From Deltaproteobacteria bacterium (GTDB lineage: Bacteria > Myxococcota > Kuafuiibacteriia > Kuafuiibacteriales > Kuafuiibacteriaceae), in assembly GCA_016703535.1 (NCBI GenBank), contig JADJBV010000002.1, positions 62,001-126,000 of the forward strand: a stretch of DNA of 64,000 nt, written 5' to 3'. Of the stretch, positions 9,658-17,784 are shown piece by piece. The position numbers and the translations under genes are program-made. Every line of letters starts with the position of its first letter. The first letter of the stretch is position 1. Under the pieces are notes generated by a model that worked only from the letters and a program-made list of their open reading frames with translations, did not search any database and had not been told where the DNA came from.

Positions 9658-9784
9658 GGCCGATTCTTGGAGCGGCGGCGCCCCCGTCGGCAACCCAAAA
9701 CTGCCACCGGACTAGCGGTTTTCTCTCCTCTCGGATTGCCCTTGCCGATTGTCCTCACTTGTGGTCGATCCGGGCTGCCTCGGC

Positions 9785-9789
9785 GGAGG
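9785..9789 (+). promoter_or_regulatory. Ribosome binding site GGAGG
   Basis: GGAGG lies seven bases before the ATG at 9797. It settles the start of the Fis-like gene in favour of this ATG over the in-frame ATG at 9749, which lacks such a site. Confidence 0.6.
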
Positions 9790-9796
9790 GGTGGAA

Positions 9797-10105
9797 ATGA
9801 CGAAGGGGAAGAAGAAGTCAGCGGGGTTCCAGTTGAAGAAGGGCCTGTCGCCCAAGGCGGCTGCGGCCGTCAAGAAGGCGGCTGAGGCACTTTGGGACGG
9901 GGGCGATACGCCCCACCTGCTCTTGCAAGAGGTCCATGAGATCCTCCTCTTGCGTTGTCTGGAGGAGGCCGAAGGCAACTACGCTGCGGCCGCCACCATG
10001 TTTGGCCCCAGCCGTCAGTCGGTCCAGCAGTACGCCAACAGCGAGCTGCGTGACGCTCGTTGGAAGCCTTACCAGCAGAACAAGCGCAAGAAGCGGGGCG
10101 AATGA
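9797..10105 (+). CDS. Small Fis-type helix-turn-helix protein
   Basis: 102 residues. A basic N-terminus (MTKGKKKSAG) is followed by a helical stretch and a C-terminal helix-turn-helix, EEAEGNYAAAATMFGPSRQS, which resembles the Fis-type HTH found at the end of sigma-54 activators. There is no receiver or AAA domain, so it would act as a stand-alone DNA-binding or nucleoid protein. It ends in a very basic tail (QQNKRKKRGE). The tiny ORF and exporter genes follow on the same strand, so it may regulate or simply share their transcript. Confidence 0.65.
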   Translation: MTKGKKKSAGFQLKKGLSPKAAAAVKKAAEALWDGGDTPHLLLQEVHEILLLRCLEEAEGNYAAAATMFGPSRQSVQQYANSELRDARWKPYQQNKRKKRGE

Positions 10106-10197
10106 ACCGCTGGTGGTTGCTCGCCGGTTTGGCGTCAATCGTGAGTCCGAAGTTGTTGAGGACTGCCGGGGCCATGCGCATTTATCACCGCATGTGA
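10102..10197 (+). CDS. Possible 31-residue peptide overlapping the Fis-like gene
   Basis: An ATG overlaps the stop of the Fis-like gene (ATGA) and opens a 31-codon frame beginning MNRWWLLAGLASIVS and ending RIYHRM. The start has a short hydrophobic stretch. Coupling by overlap is the only support; it may be chance. It ends 16 bases before the HlyD gene and could act as a leader peptide. No homology recognised. Confidence 0.25.
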   Translation: MNRWWLLAGLASIVSPKLLRTAGAMRIYHRM

Positions 10198-10213
10198 TTG
10201 AGTAGGGCCGGTC

Positions 10214-11431
10214 GTGCCCTCCAGCAGAAGACGGTGGATCTGGCGGATCGGGTTGGGGCTCCTCTTGCTCCTGCCCCTGGTCCTGCTGCTGCCGCGTTGG
10301 CTCTTCGGCCCCAAACTCCCGGCCTATGTCGCCCAGCGGAGCCTCCTGATTCAGACCGTCGCCGCCACCGGCCGGGTGCGTCCCGCCGGGAGGTTGCCCT
10401 TGGCCTCCGTCCAGATCGGCGCGATCCGGCGAGCCGCGTGCAAAGAGGGGGCGCGGGTCGAAGCCGGCGCCGTGCTCTTCGAGCTGAGCGACGAAGCCCA
10501 ACGGGCCAACTTGGCCGAGGCTCAGGCGGCCGCGACCCAAGCCGAGGTTCGGCTCGAGGACGCGGCCGGACCCGGGCGCAAGGCCGATCTCCAACTCTTG
10601 CGCCGCGCTGAGTTGGCCTTGGCCGACGCTGAAGACAAGTTGAGCCGCCTCGAGCAACTTTGGGCCACCAAAGCGGTGGCTGAGGCTCAGGTCGCCGACG
10701 CCCGCCGGGCCCGGGACATCGCCGCCAGCCAACTGGAGTCGGCGCGCACCAACGCCTTGGGCAGCGACGCCCGAGGGTCCCGCCTCCGCGTCCTCCGCGC
10801 GGAGCGGGAGCGGGTCCAAGCCGCGGTCGCTGCGGCCCGGGCGCTCCTCGAAGAAACTCGGATCGTCGCACCTCGGGCCGGGATCTTGGCCACCTGTGAG
10901 GTCGAGGTCGGTGAGGTGGTCAACGCTGGCCAAGCTCTGGCGGTGTTGGTCAGCGACGGCCCCCTGGAGATCGTGATCGAGCCCGACGAAAAGAACCTCT
11001 CCCGCTTGGCGCTGGGACAAGAGGCCAAGGTGGTGGCCGACGCCTTCCCCGATCAGCCCTTCGACGCTCGCGTCACAACCGTGGTGGGGGCGGTCGATCC
11101 GGTGCGCGGGACCATCGAGGTTCGGCTGTTGGCCACCCCACCGCCACCTTGGTTGGTGCCTGACATGACGGTTTCGGTGGAGATCGAGTCGGCGCGACAC
11201 CCCGACGCCTTGACCGTGCCGCGAGAGGCGGTGCGACGCACCGGTGAGGGGCCGTGGCTCTTCGTTCACAAGGAGGGACGGGCCGAAAAGCGGGAGCTCC
11301 GCTTGGGGCTCATCGGCCAGGAGACCATCGAGGTGTTGGGCGGGCTCGAGGTCGGTGAGGTGGTGTTGTTGCCGGGGCCTTTGGCCCTGGAGGCTGGGAC
11401 CCGAGTGCGGGCGGTCCGGGGGGCCCGGTGA
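10214..11431 (+). CDS. HlyD/MacA-family membrane fusion protein
   Basis: 405 residues from a GTG start. Residues about 10-33 form a transmembrane anchor (IGLGLLLLLPLVLLLP), followed by a biotinyl-lipoyl-like half, an alpha-helical hairpin (about 95-195, with LAEAQAAATQAEVRLEDA), the second lipoyl half (IVAPRAGILATCEVEVGEVV) and a beta-barrel domain. This is the periplasmic adaptor of a tripartite ABC exporter. The permease and ATPase genes follow with overlaps, giving the adaptor-permease-ATPase order of DevBCA-type exporters. No outer-membrane channel gene is nearby. Substrate unknown. Confidence 0.9.
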   Translation: MPSSRRRWIWRIGLGLLLLLPLVLLLPRWLFGPKLPAYVAQRSLLIQTVAATGRVRPAGRLPLASVQIGAIRRAACKEGARVEAGAVLFELSDEAQRANLAEAQAAATQAEVRLEDAAGPGRKADLQLLRRAELALADAEDKLSRLEQLWATKAVAEAQVADARRARDIAASQLESARTNALGSDARGSRLRVLRAERERVQAAVAAARALLEETRIVAPRAGILATCEVEVGEVVNAGQALAVLVSDGPLEIVIEPDEKNLSRLALGQEAKVVADAFPDQPFDARVTTVVGAVDPVRGTIEVRLLATPPPPWLVPDMTVSVEIESARHPDALTVPREAVRRTGEGPWLFVHKEGRAEKRELRLGLIGQETIEVLGGLEVGEVVLLPGPLALEAGTRVRAVRGAR

Positions 11432-12651
11432 TGCGTTACGAACTCTTCGTCGCGCTCCGGTTCTTGCGTCAAGGTGGGGCCCAGACGGTCCTGATCTTTG
11501 GCGGCGCGGCCTTTGGGGTCGGCGTGATCGTCTTTTTGACAGCCCTGTTGGACGGCCTGCAGAACAACTTGATCGACCGGACCTTGGGCTCTCAAGCCCA
11601 CGTGGTGGTCCGGGCCCCCGACCTCACGACCAAACGGCCATTTCGCTTGGGGCCCGGAGAAAAAGGGGCCGCGGTGGTGGAGCGACCCGCCCAACGACTG
11701 CAAGGCGTCGACGAGTGGCCGAAGGTCATGCGTACGGTTGAGGCCATCCCTGGGGTCACGGCCACCTCCCCTGTCGCCAACGGGCCCGGCTTCATCCGTC
11801 GCGGCCAGGCCGAAAAGTCGATCAACGTGTTCGGCGTTGTACCTGAACGATTCGATCGGATCGTGCCGATCACCCCCAAGTTGATCGAGGGCCACTTCCG
11901 CCTGGAGGGTGGGGAGGTGGTCATCGGTCAGGTCTTGGCGGACGACCTGGGCGTAGGTTTGGGCGACAAAATTCGGCTCACGGGCACCCAAGGGGTCTCC
12001 GAGGTCTTTGCGGTGGCGGGGGTGTTCGACCTCGGCAATCGCCAGGTCAATCAGCGGTGGGCCTTGGTCTCCTTGCGCGCCGCGCAAGCTCTCTTGCAGT
12101 TGCCTGGCGGCATCACCAACCTGGACATCCGCGTCGAAGAGATCTTCGAAGCCCAAGCACTGGCCGACCAGATCGAGAGGCGTACCGGGCTGAAGGCCGA
12201 CTCCTGGATGGTGCTCAACAACGACCTATTGGTGGGCCTCAAAGGACAATCCAGCTCCGGCACCATGATCAGCATCTTCGTGGTGATCGCGGTGGCGCTG
12301 GGGATCGCCAGCGTCCTGATCGTGTCGGTCGTCCAGAAACAACGGGAGATCGGGATCATGCGGGCCACCGGGACCACCGCCCAGCTGATCCAACGAATTT
12401 TCCTGATCCAAGGGGCGATCGTCGGCGGCTTTGCCTCGGTCCTCGGCTCATTGTTGGGGGCCGGTCTGGCCAAACTCTTTGAGGGTCTCGCCCAGAACCC
12501 GAACGGCAGCCCAACTTTCCCGGTGTCCCTCAGCCCGGGGCTCTTCGTAACCGCCAGCCTGGTTGCGGTGGTGGTCGGGTTGGCCTCGGCTTGGGGACCG
12601 GCTCGGCGCGCGGCCCGCCTCGACCCAGCCCAGGCGATCCGCAGTGTCTGA
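11431..12651 (+). CDS. FtsX/MacB-type ABC exporter permease
   Basis: 406 residues. One transmembrane helix near the N-terminus (about 20-45), a periplasmic domain of about 220 residues, and three C-terminal helices (about 270-400) make the FtsX/LolE/DevC topology. The motif REIGIMRATG before the third helix is the typical coupling region. The ATG shares its A with the stop of the HlyD gene; a GTG three bases earlier is equally possible. The last bases overlap the ATPase gene by 8. It forms the membrane core of the exporter. Confidence 0.92.
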   Translation: MRYELFVALRFLRQGGAQTVLIFGGAAFGVGVIVFLTALLDGLQNNLIDRTLGSQAHVVVRAPDLTTKRPFRLGPGEKGAAVVERPAQRLQGVDEWPKVMRTVEAIPGVTATSPVANGPGFIRRGQAEKSINVFGVVPERFDRIVPITPKLIEGHFRLEGGEVVIGQVLADDLGVGLGDKIRLTGTQGVSEVFAVAGVFDLGNRQVNQRWALVSLRAAQALLQLPGGITNLDIRVEEIFEAQALADQIERRTGLKADSWMVLNNDLLVGLKGQSSSGTMISIFVVIAVALGIASVLIVSVVQKQREIGIMRATGTTAQLIQRIFLIQGAIVGGFASVLGSLLGAGLAKLFEGLAQNPNGSPTFPVSLSPGLFVTASLVAVVVGLASAWGPARRAARLDPAQAIRSV

Positions 12652-13333
12652 GCCGATCCTCGAGCTGCGCGGCATCACCAAAAACTTCGGCACCGAGGTC
12701 GTCACCGAAGTCTTGCGTGGCCTCGACCTGCGGCTCGATCGTGGCGAACTCGCGGCCTTGATGGGCCCCTCCGGCTCCGGCAAAAGCACCCTCCTCAACG
12801 TGCTGGGGCTCCTCGACCGGCCCAACTCCGGTGAGTTGACGATCTTGGGTCAGGACACCAAGTCCCTCGACGACGCGGCCTTGACCCGCCTTCGCGGCCG
12901 GGCCTTGGGCTTCATCTTTCAGTTCCACCACCTGATCCCCGGCTTCAACGCTTGGGAAAACGTCGCGTTGCCGCAGGCCGCCCTAGCGGGTCGGATGATG
13001 GACGAACATCAGGCCACGGCTCGGCGCATGCTCGAGGAGGTTGGGCTGGGCGATCGCCTCGACCACCTGCCCAACCAGCTTTCGGGTGGGCAACAACAGC
13101 GGGTGGCCATCGCCCGCGCTTTGGTTCACCACCCGGCCTTGGTGTTGGCCGATGAACCCACCGGCAACTTGGACAGCCACTCCGCCGATGAGATCTTCGA
13201 GCTAATGCGACGTTTTCATCGCGAGCTGCAGACCACGTTTTTGGTGGTCACCCACGACTCTCGCCTGGCCGATCGGTGCGACCGAATCATCGAGCTGGTC
13301 GACGGTCGGATCGTGCAAGACCGTCGTCGCTGA
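12644..13333 (+). CDS. LolD/MacB-type ABC exporter ATPase
   Basis: 229 residues from a GTG overlapping the permease end. Walker A GPSGSGKST, signature LSGGQQQRVAIARAL, Walker B LVLADEPTGNLD and the switch His of VTHD are all intact. The segment QFHHLIPGFNAWENV resembles LolD. It powers the FtsX-type permease encoded just upstream. Its last 132 bases are antisense to the end of the GGDEF-EAL gene. Confidence 0.95.
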   Translation: MSEPILELRGITKNFGTEVVTEVLRGLDLRLDRGELAALMGPSGSGKSTLLNVLGLLDRPNSGELTILGQDTKSLDDAALTRLRGRALGFIFQFHHLIPGFNAWENVALPQAALAGRMMDEHQATARRMLEEVGLGDRLDHLPNQLSGGQQQRVAIARALVHHPALVLADEPTGNLDSHSADEIFELMRRFHRELQTTFLVVTHDSRLADRCDRIIELVDGRIVQDRRR

Positions 13334-15433
13334 ACTCGTCCCTTCTGTGCGCATCCCCCGCTCCTCGATCCAGGCGAAGAGCTCTCGGGGCGGCCGGGCC
13401 GCGCTGTAATAGAACCCTTGGATCTCGTCACAACCCAGCGCGGTCAATGTCCGGAGTTGCTCTGGGGTCTCTACGCCCTCGGCCACGGTGTGGAGGCCCA
13501 GGCTCCGGGCCATGGCGATGATCGCCGGCACCAGGCCCCCGGTCTCTCCCGGTAGACCTTTGACGAAGCTGCGATCGATCTTCAAGACGTCGAGGGGCAG
13601 GTGGTGCAGGTAACTCAGGGACGAATAGCCGGTGCCAAAGTCGTCCAGGGCGATGGTCACGCCAAGGGCCCGCAAGGCGGCCAAACGATCCCGACACAGG
13701 TGGGCGTCCCGGATCAGCACCCCTTCGGTGATCTCCAGCTGCAGCCGCGACGGCTCCAGCCCGGTCTCCGCCAAAACTCGGGCCACCAGCTCCACAAAAC
13801 CCGGCACCACGAAGTGTTGGGCGGAGACGTTGACCGCGACCGAGATCAGTGAGGGCCAGCTGGCGGCCTCCCGACACGCGGTGGCCAACACCCACTCCCC
13901 GATCGGCACGATCAGCCCCAGGGTCTCGGCCAAGGGGATGAAGTCGGCGGGGTTGACACGGCCCAACTCCGGATCGTTCCAGCGGAGCAAGGCCTCGGTG
14001 CCCACCACCCGCTCGCTGCGAGAGCTGATCTTGGGCTGATAGTGCAGCTCGAAGGACATCTTGGCGACCGCTTGGCGCAAGGCTCCTTCCAACCGCAGAC
14101 GGTTCTTGGCCCGGGCGTTCATCGACTCGTCGTAGAAGCGCCAGGAGGTCCGCTCCGCACCAGCGTCGTGGTTGCTGGCGACGGCGGCATAACGGATCAG
14201 GGTCTCGGGATCCGAAGTGTCTTGAGGCGCGAGCGCCACGCCGGCGCGGAGGTCCAGGTACACCTCACGACCAAAAACCATGATCGGATCGGACAAGGAG
14301 GCCTCGATCGCGCGGATGGTGCGTTCGGTGTCGCCCGAGCCGGACATCGGCCCGAGCAGTAGCCCGAAGTCGTCTCCTCCCAGGCGGCCCACCAGGGCGG
14401 TCTGGGCGAGGCCTTGACCGGGGATCGGTTGGGTCACCTTGCTCAACCGAGCCCCCAACTCCCTGAGGGCGATGTCACCCGCTTCGGGACCCAGGGACTC
14501 GTTGACCCGACGGAAGTTGCGGACGTTGATGCTGAACATGCCAGCGCTGCGCCCGTCCCCGAGTTCAGTGGCCAGTAGATCGGCGGCCCGGGTCAGGAAA
14601 AAGCGTCGGTTCGGGAGTCCGGTCACCGAGTCGAAGGAGACCAGTTCTTTGAGCCGCGCCTCGGCCCGACGACGTTCGGTGATGTCTTGCACCACCCCCA
14701 CCAAGCGAACGTCTTCACCCTCTCCGTGAAGTTCGGCCTCCAGCGAGACCACTCGTTGGAACCCGTTTTGGCTCAACTGCAGCTCACGTTGCACCGTCGT
14801 GCCGGCCAGTTTGGCGCCCTCCAAAGCCTGGATGACCACCTTCATCTCGGCCGGACCCATCTGGGTCTCGATCGAGGCGACCGTCACGTGACCGTTGCGG
14901 GCTTCGGTGCCGAAGACGCGGGCGGCTTGTGGGCAGACCTGGACCAAGGGTGCCCCCCAGCGCCACTCGAAGTATCCGACCTTCGCCACCCTTTGGGCGT
15001 TGTTCAGCCACTGTTGGCTGCGATCCAACTCCATCAGGTTGCAGTGGTTGCGCCACACGTAGAGCAGGCGGTGTCGCAAGAGGCCCACGTTGAGCGGTTT
15101 GGTGAGAAAGTCCGTGGCGCCCAACTCGTAGGCCCGATCGATCGCCTTCAGATCTTCCAGCCCGGTCGCCATCAACACTGGGACCCTGGCCCCTGCGGGG
15201 TGCTGCCGGATGGCCTGACACACCGCAAAACCATCCAGGCCCGGCATCATCACGTCGAGCACCACCAGGTCTGGGTGCTCTCGATCGAAGATCTCCAGAC
15301 CGGAGGCCCCGTCTTCCGCCTCGATCACGTCGAACTCGGACCCGACCAGCGACTCGGAGGCCAACAGGCGCATCATCTCGTCATCATCGACGACCAGCAC
15401 CAAGGGCCGAGCACGCGAGCCGGGAGCGATCAT
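13202..15433 (-). CDS. REC-PAS-GGDEF-EAL protein, probable c-di-GMP phosphodiesterase
   Basis: 743 residues, ATG overlapping the HPt stop. Domains: receiver (about 10-130, acceptor Asp in LVVLDVMMPGLDGF), PAS-like (145-265), GGDEF (280-440) and EAL (450-693). The GGDEF domain looks inactive: the signature reads GGDDF, and the usual metal-binding Asp region reads INVRNF. The EAL domain keeps EALLRW, DDFGTGYS, LKIDRSFV, AEGVE and QGF, so it should hydrolyse c-di-GMP. The last 50 residues after the EAL fold run into DNA antisense to the ABC ATPase gene and are probably a non-domain tail. It is the likely output of the phosphorelay encoded upstream. Confidence 0.92.
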   Translation of the reverse strand: MIAPGSRARPLVLVVDDDEMMRLLASESLVGSEFDVIEAEDGASGLEIFDREHPDLVVLDVMMPGLDGFAVCQAIRQHPAGARVPVLMATGLEDLKAIDRAYELGATDFLTKPLNVGLLRHRLLYVWRNHCNLMELDRSQQWLNNAQRVAKVGYFEWRWGAPLVQVCPQAARVFGTEARNGHVTVASIETQMGPAEMKVVIQALEGAKLAGTTVQRELQLSQNGFQRVVSLEAELHGEGEDVRLVGVVQDITERRRAEARLKELVSFDSVTGLPNRRFFLTRAADLLATELGDGRSAGMFSINVRNFRRVNESLGPEAGDIALRELGARLSKVTQPIPGQGLAQTALVGRLGGDDFGLLLGPMSGSGDTERTIRAIEASLSDPIMVFGREVYLDLRAGVALAPQDTSDPETLIRYAAVASNHDAGAERTSWRFYDESMNARAKNRLRLEGALRQAVAKMSFELHYQPKISSRSERVVGTEALLRWNDPELGRVNPADFIPLAETLGLIVPIGEWVLATACREAASWPSLISVAVNVSAQHFVVPGFVELVARVLAETGLEPSRLQLEITEGVLIRDAHLCRDRLAALRALGVTIALDDFGTGYSSLSYLHHLPLDVLKIDRSFVKGLPGETGGLVPAIIAMARSLGLHTVAEGVETPEQLRTLTALGCDEIQGFYYSAARPPRELFAWIEERGMRTEGTSSATTVLHDPTVDQLDDSVAPIGQARVVGDHQKRGLQLAMKTSH

Positions 15434-15783
15434 GATGCGGACCTCAGGATCTGGACGGCGTCTGCCACCGCCTGGTCGACCTGGGCCCGCATCCGCTCGA
15501 GTTCGTCGCTGCCGACCGGCGCCTGGCCGGTGTACCCCAAGATCTCGAGGCCTCGTAGGGAAGCCGCGAGCTCCAGCGCCCCCACGGTGGCGGCGCTCGA
15601 CTTCATCGTATGTGAGATCAACGTTGCCTTGGAGAAGTCCGCGCACCCAAAGGCCGCGCTGAGCTCCGCACACTGCCGCGGGGCGTTTTCCGCGAACTGC
15701 TGCAAGATCCGGCGCAACACGTCCGGACGGCCCGGACGTTGTAGCTCCTTGATCCGCGCGATCGCCGTGGGATCGAGGCTCAT
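15430..15783 (-). CDS. HPt phosphotransfer protein
   Basis: 117 residues, all helical. The phosphotransfer motif ISHTMKSSAATVGA places the active His at residue 58, as in the HPt consensus (A/S-H-x-L/M-K-S/G). It overlaps the hybrid kinase stop and the receiver-GGDEF-EAL start by ATGA on both sides, so the three proteins are probably made in fixed proportion. It would carry phosphate from the kinase's second receiver to the receiver of the EAL protein. Confidence 0.9.
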   Translation of the reverse strand: MSLDPTAIARIKELQRPGRPDVLRRILQQFAENAPRQCAELSAAFGCADFSKATLISHTMKSSAATVGALELAASLRGLEILGYTGQAPVGSDELERMRAQVDQAVADAVQILRSAS

Positions 15784-17783
15784 GCCACCTCCTTCGTCGC
15801 GGATCCCGAGCCCTCGCCCGTGATCCAGCGCTCCAGCCGTTCGGTCAACGCGTGGCGATCGATCGGCTTACTCAAAAAATCATCCATACCGGCCGCGAGA
15901 CATCGATCGCGGTCCGAGCTGAAGGCGTTGGCGGTCAGGGCGATGATCGGGGTGCGGCTGCGGCCGCTTCGGATCTCCCACTGGCGCATCGCCTGCGCCG
16001 CTTCATACCCGTCCATCTCGGGCATTTGGCAATCCAGGAGCACCAGATCGAAGTTGCCACCCTCAAAGGCCTGGAGCCCCTTCCGTCCGTCCTCGGCCAA
16101 GACCACGTCGCAACCGATCAGCTCCAGTAGGCCAACGGCCACCTCTTGGTTGATGAAGTTGTCTTCCACCAACAGCACCTTGCAGCCGTTCAGCGGGGTC
16201 CCCTGACGCACCTGCTCCTGACGCTGGACCACCGCACGCCGACCCGAACTCGCGTCCAAGACGGCCCGGCGCAAACGAGCTCTCCGCACCGGCTTTAGCA
16301 GCGTGGCGCCGACCAGATCGCTGGTGCCCGTGGAGCCGTCGCCGGTCGTGTTGTTCATCAACACCAGCTGCATCTCCGCCAAGCGTGGGTTGCGTTTTTG
16401 GTGCCGGATCAGGGCATCAGCTGAGGTCCCTCGTTCGATGATCGCCACGTCGTAGGGCAGTCCGCTGGCGAGCATCGCCAAGGCGGTGCCGCCGTCGGAG
16501 GCGACCTCAACCTGACTGCCCCAAGATTCGAGCTGAGCTTTGAGGGCGTAGGCCGTGGGTTCGTAGGCGTCCATGACCAGGCAACGCAGACCCGCCAGGG
16601 CCACGTCGTTGGTCTGGAGGATCTCTTCGGCCAACTCCAGGCGGGTGGTGAACCAGAACACCGAGCCGCGATGGGGAACACTTCGCACGCCGATCTCGCC
16701 GCCCATGGTCTCGACCAGCCGTTTGGTGATCGCCAGGCCCAAGCCGGTGCCCCCGTGGCGCCGGGTCATCGAACCATCCGCCTGGGCGAAGGCCTCGAAG
16801 ACTCGTGTTTGATCGTTCTCTGGGATCCCCATGCCGGTGTCGGCAATTTCGGCCCGCAAAACCAAGGTGCGACCCGATCGCTCCGCGACCCGCAAGCTAA
16901 CTTGCACGTGACCGCGTTCGGTGAACTTGATGGCGTTGCCGATCAGGTTGGTGAAGATCTGTCGCATGCGCAGGGCGTCGGCCCGCAATCGGCTGGGGAG
17001 CCGAGGGTCGACGGAGCAGATCACCTCGAGGCCCTTTTGATGAGCCGCCTCCGCCAGGAGTTCACAACAGTCCTCCGCCAGCTCCCCGACGTCGACCGGC
17101 GCCAGGTCCAGCTCCAGTCGCCCCGCCTCGATTCGGGAGAAGTCGAGGATCTCGTTGATCACCCCCAAGAGGGTGGTGGTCGAGCGCAGGATCCGATCGG
17201 CGTAGGTGCGTTGCCGGTCCTGGAGAGAGGTGGCCAAGAGCAACTCGGTCATCCCCAAGACGCCGTTCATTGGGGTACGGATCTCGTGGCTCATGTTCGC
17301 CAGGAACTCGCTCTTGGCCCGGCTGGCGGCCTCGGCCCGATCCCGAGCCAGGACCAGTTGCGCTTGTGCTTCTTCCCGTTCCTCCACCAACTTGGTCAGG
17401 TGAGCGCAGAGGGCCTCGAGGGAGGAGGCGTCCGAGCCCAGCTCTTCTGCGCCCGAGGAGCGCAACATGCGGTTGACGATGCCGCGGATGGTGTCGATGG
17501 TCCGCCGCTGTCGGTCACCGTCTTCTCGCAGCCGTCGGTTGGCTTCGGTGAGCTCGGCCGAGCTGAGCTCCAGGCTTCGGGCCCTCAAGGTGAGGTCCCG
17601 CTCCCACTGCTGATAGGCCTCGTCGACCATCCCGATCACTTGGGGGATCCCGGCGACGACCTCCTGCACCTCGGGGGAGGTGTGGCCGGTGGCCTGGGCC
17701 AACTCTTTCAGCAAAGAGTCGAGGCGCTCCGAATTTTTGGCGCCGATCGCCCGCCGAATTTGCCGCTGGAGGAGCTTGTGCAT
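15780..17783 (-). CDS. Soluble hybrid sensor histidine kinase
   Basis: 667 residues with no transmembrane segment. A helical/coiled-coil N-terminus (1-155) leads to HisKA (LANMSHEIRTPMNGVLGM, about 165), a HATPase domain (about 270-385, with GTGLGLAITKRLVE), and two receivers. The first receiver (about 395-505) is degenerate, with Glu at the acceptor position (VAIIERGTS). The second (about 530-655) is intact (VLLVEDN, LVLLDCQMPEMDGY, LSKPID). It resembles BarA/ArcB-type kinases without the membrane part. The FIST sensor gene ends one base before it, so FIST probably supplies the signal. Confidence 0.95.
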   Translation of the reverse strand: MHKLLQRQIRRAIGAKNSERLDSLLKELAQATGHTSPEVQEVVAGIPQVIGMVDEAYQQWERDLTLRARSLELSSAELTEANRRLREDGDRQRRTIDTIRGIVNRMLRSSGAEELGSDASSLEALCAHLTKLVEEREEAQAQLVLARDRAEAASRAKSEFLANMSHEIRTPMNGVLGMTELLLATSLQDRQRTYADRILRSTTTLLGVINEILDFSRIEAGRLELDLAPVDVGELAEDCCELLAEAAHQKGLEVICSVDPRLPSRLRADALRMRQIFTNLIGNAIKFTERGHVQVSLRVAERSGRTLVLRAEIADTGMGIPENDQTRVFEAFAQADGSMTRRHGGTGLGLAITKRLVETMGGEIGVRSVPHRGSVFWFTTRLELAEEILQTNDVALAGLRCLVMDAYEPTAYALKAQLESWGSQVEVASDGGTALAMLASGLPYDVAIIERGTSADALIRHQKRNPRLAEMQLVLMNNTTGDGSTGTSDLVGATLLKPVRRARLRRAVLDASSGRRAVVQRQEQVRQGTPLNGCKVLLVEDNFINQEVAVGLLELIGCDVVLAEDGRKGLQAFEGGNFDLVLLDCQMPEMDGYEAAQAMRQWEIRSGRSRTPIIALTANAFSSDRDRCLAAGMDDFLSKPIDRHALTERLERWITGEGSGSATKEVA

Positions 17784-17784
17784 G

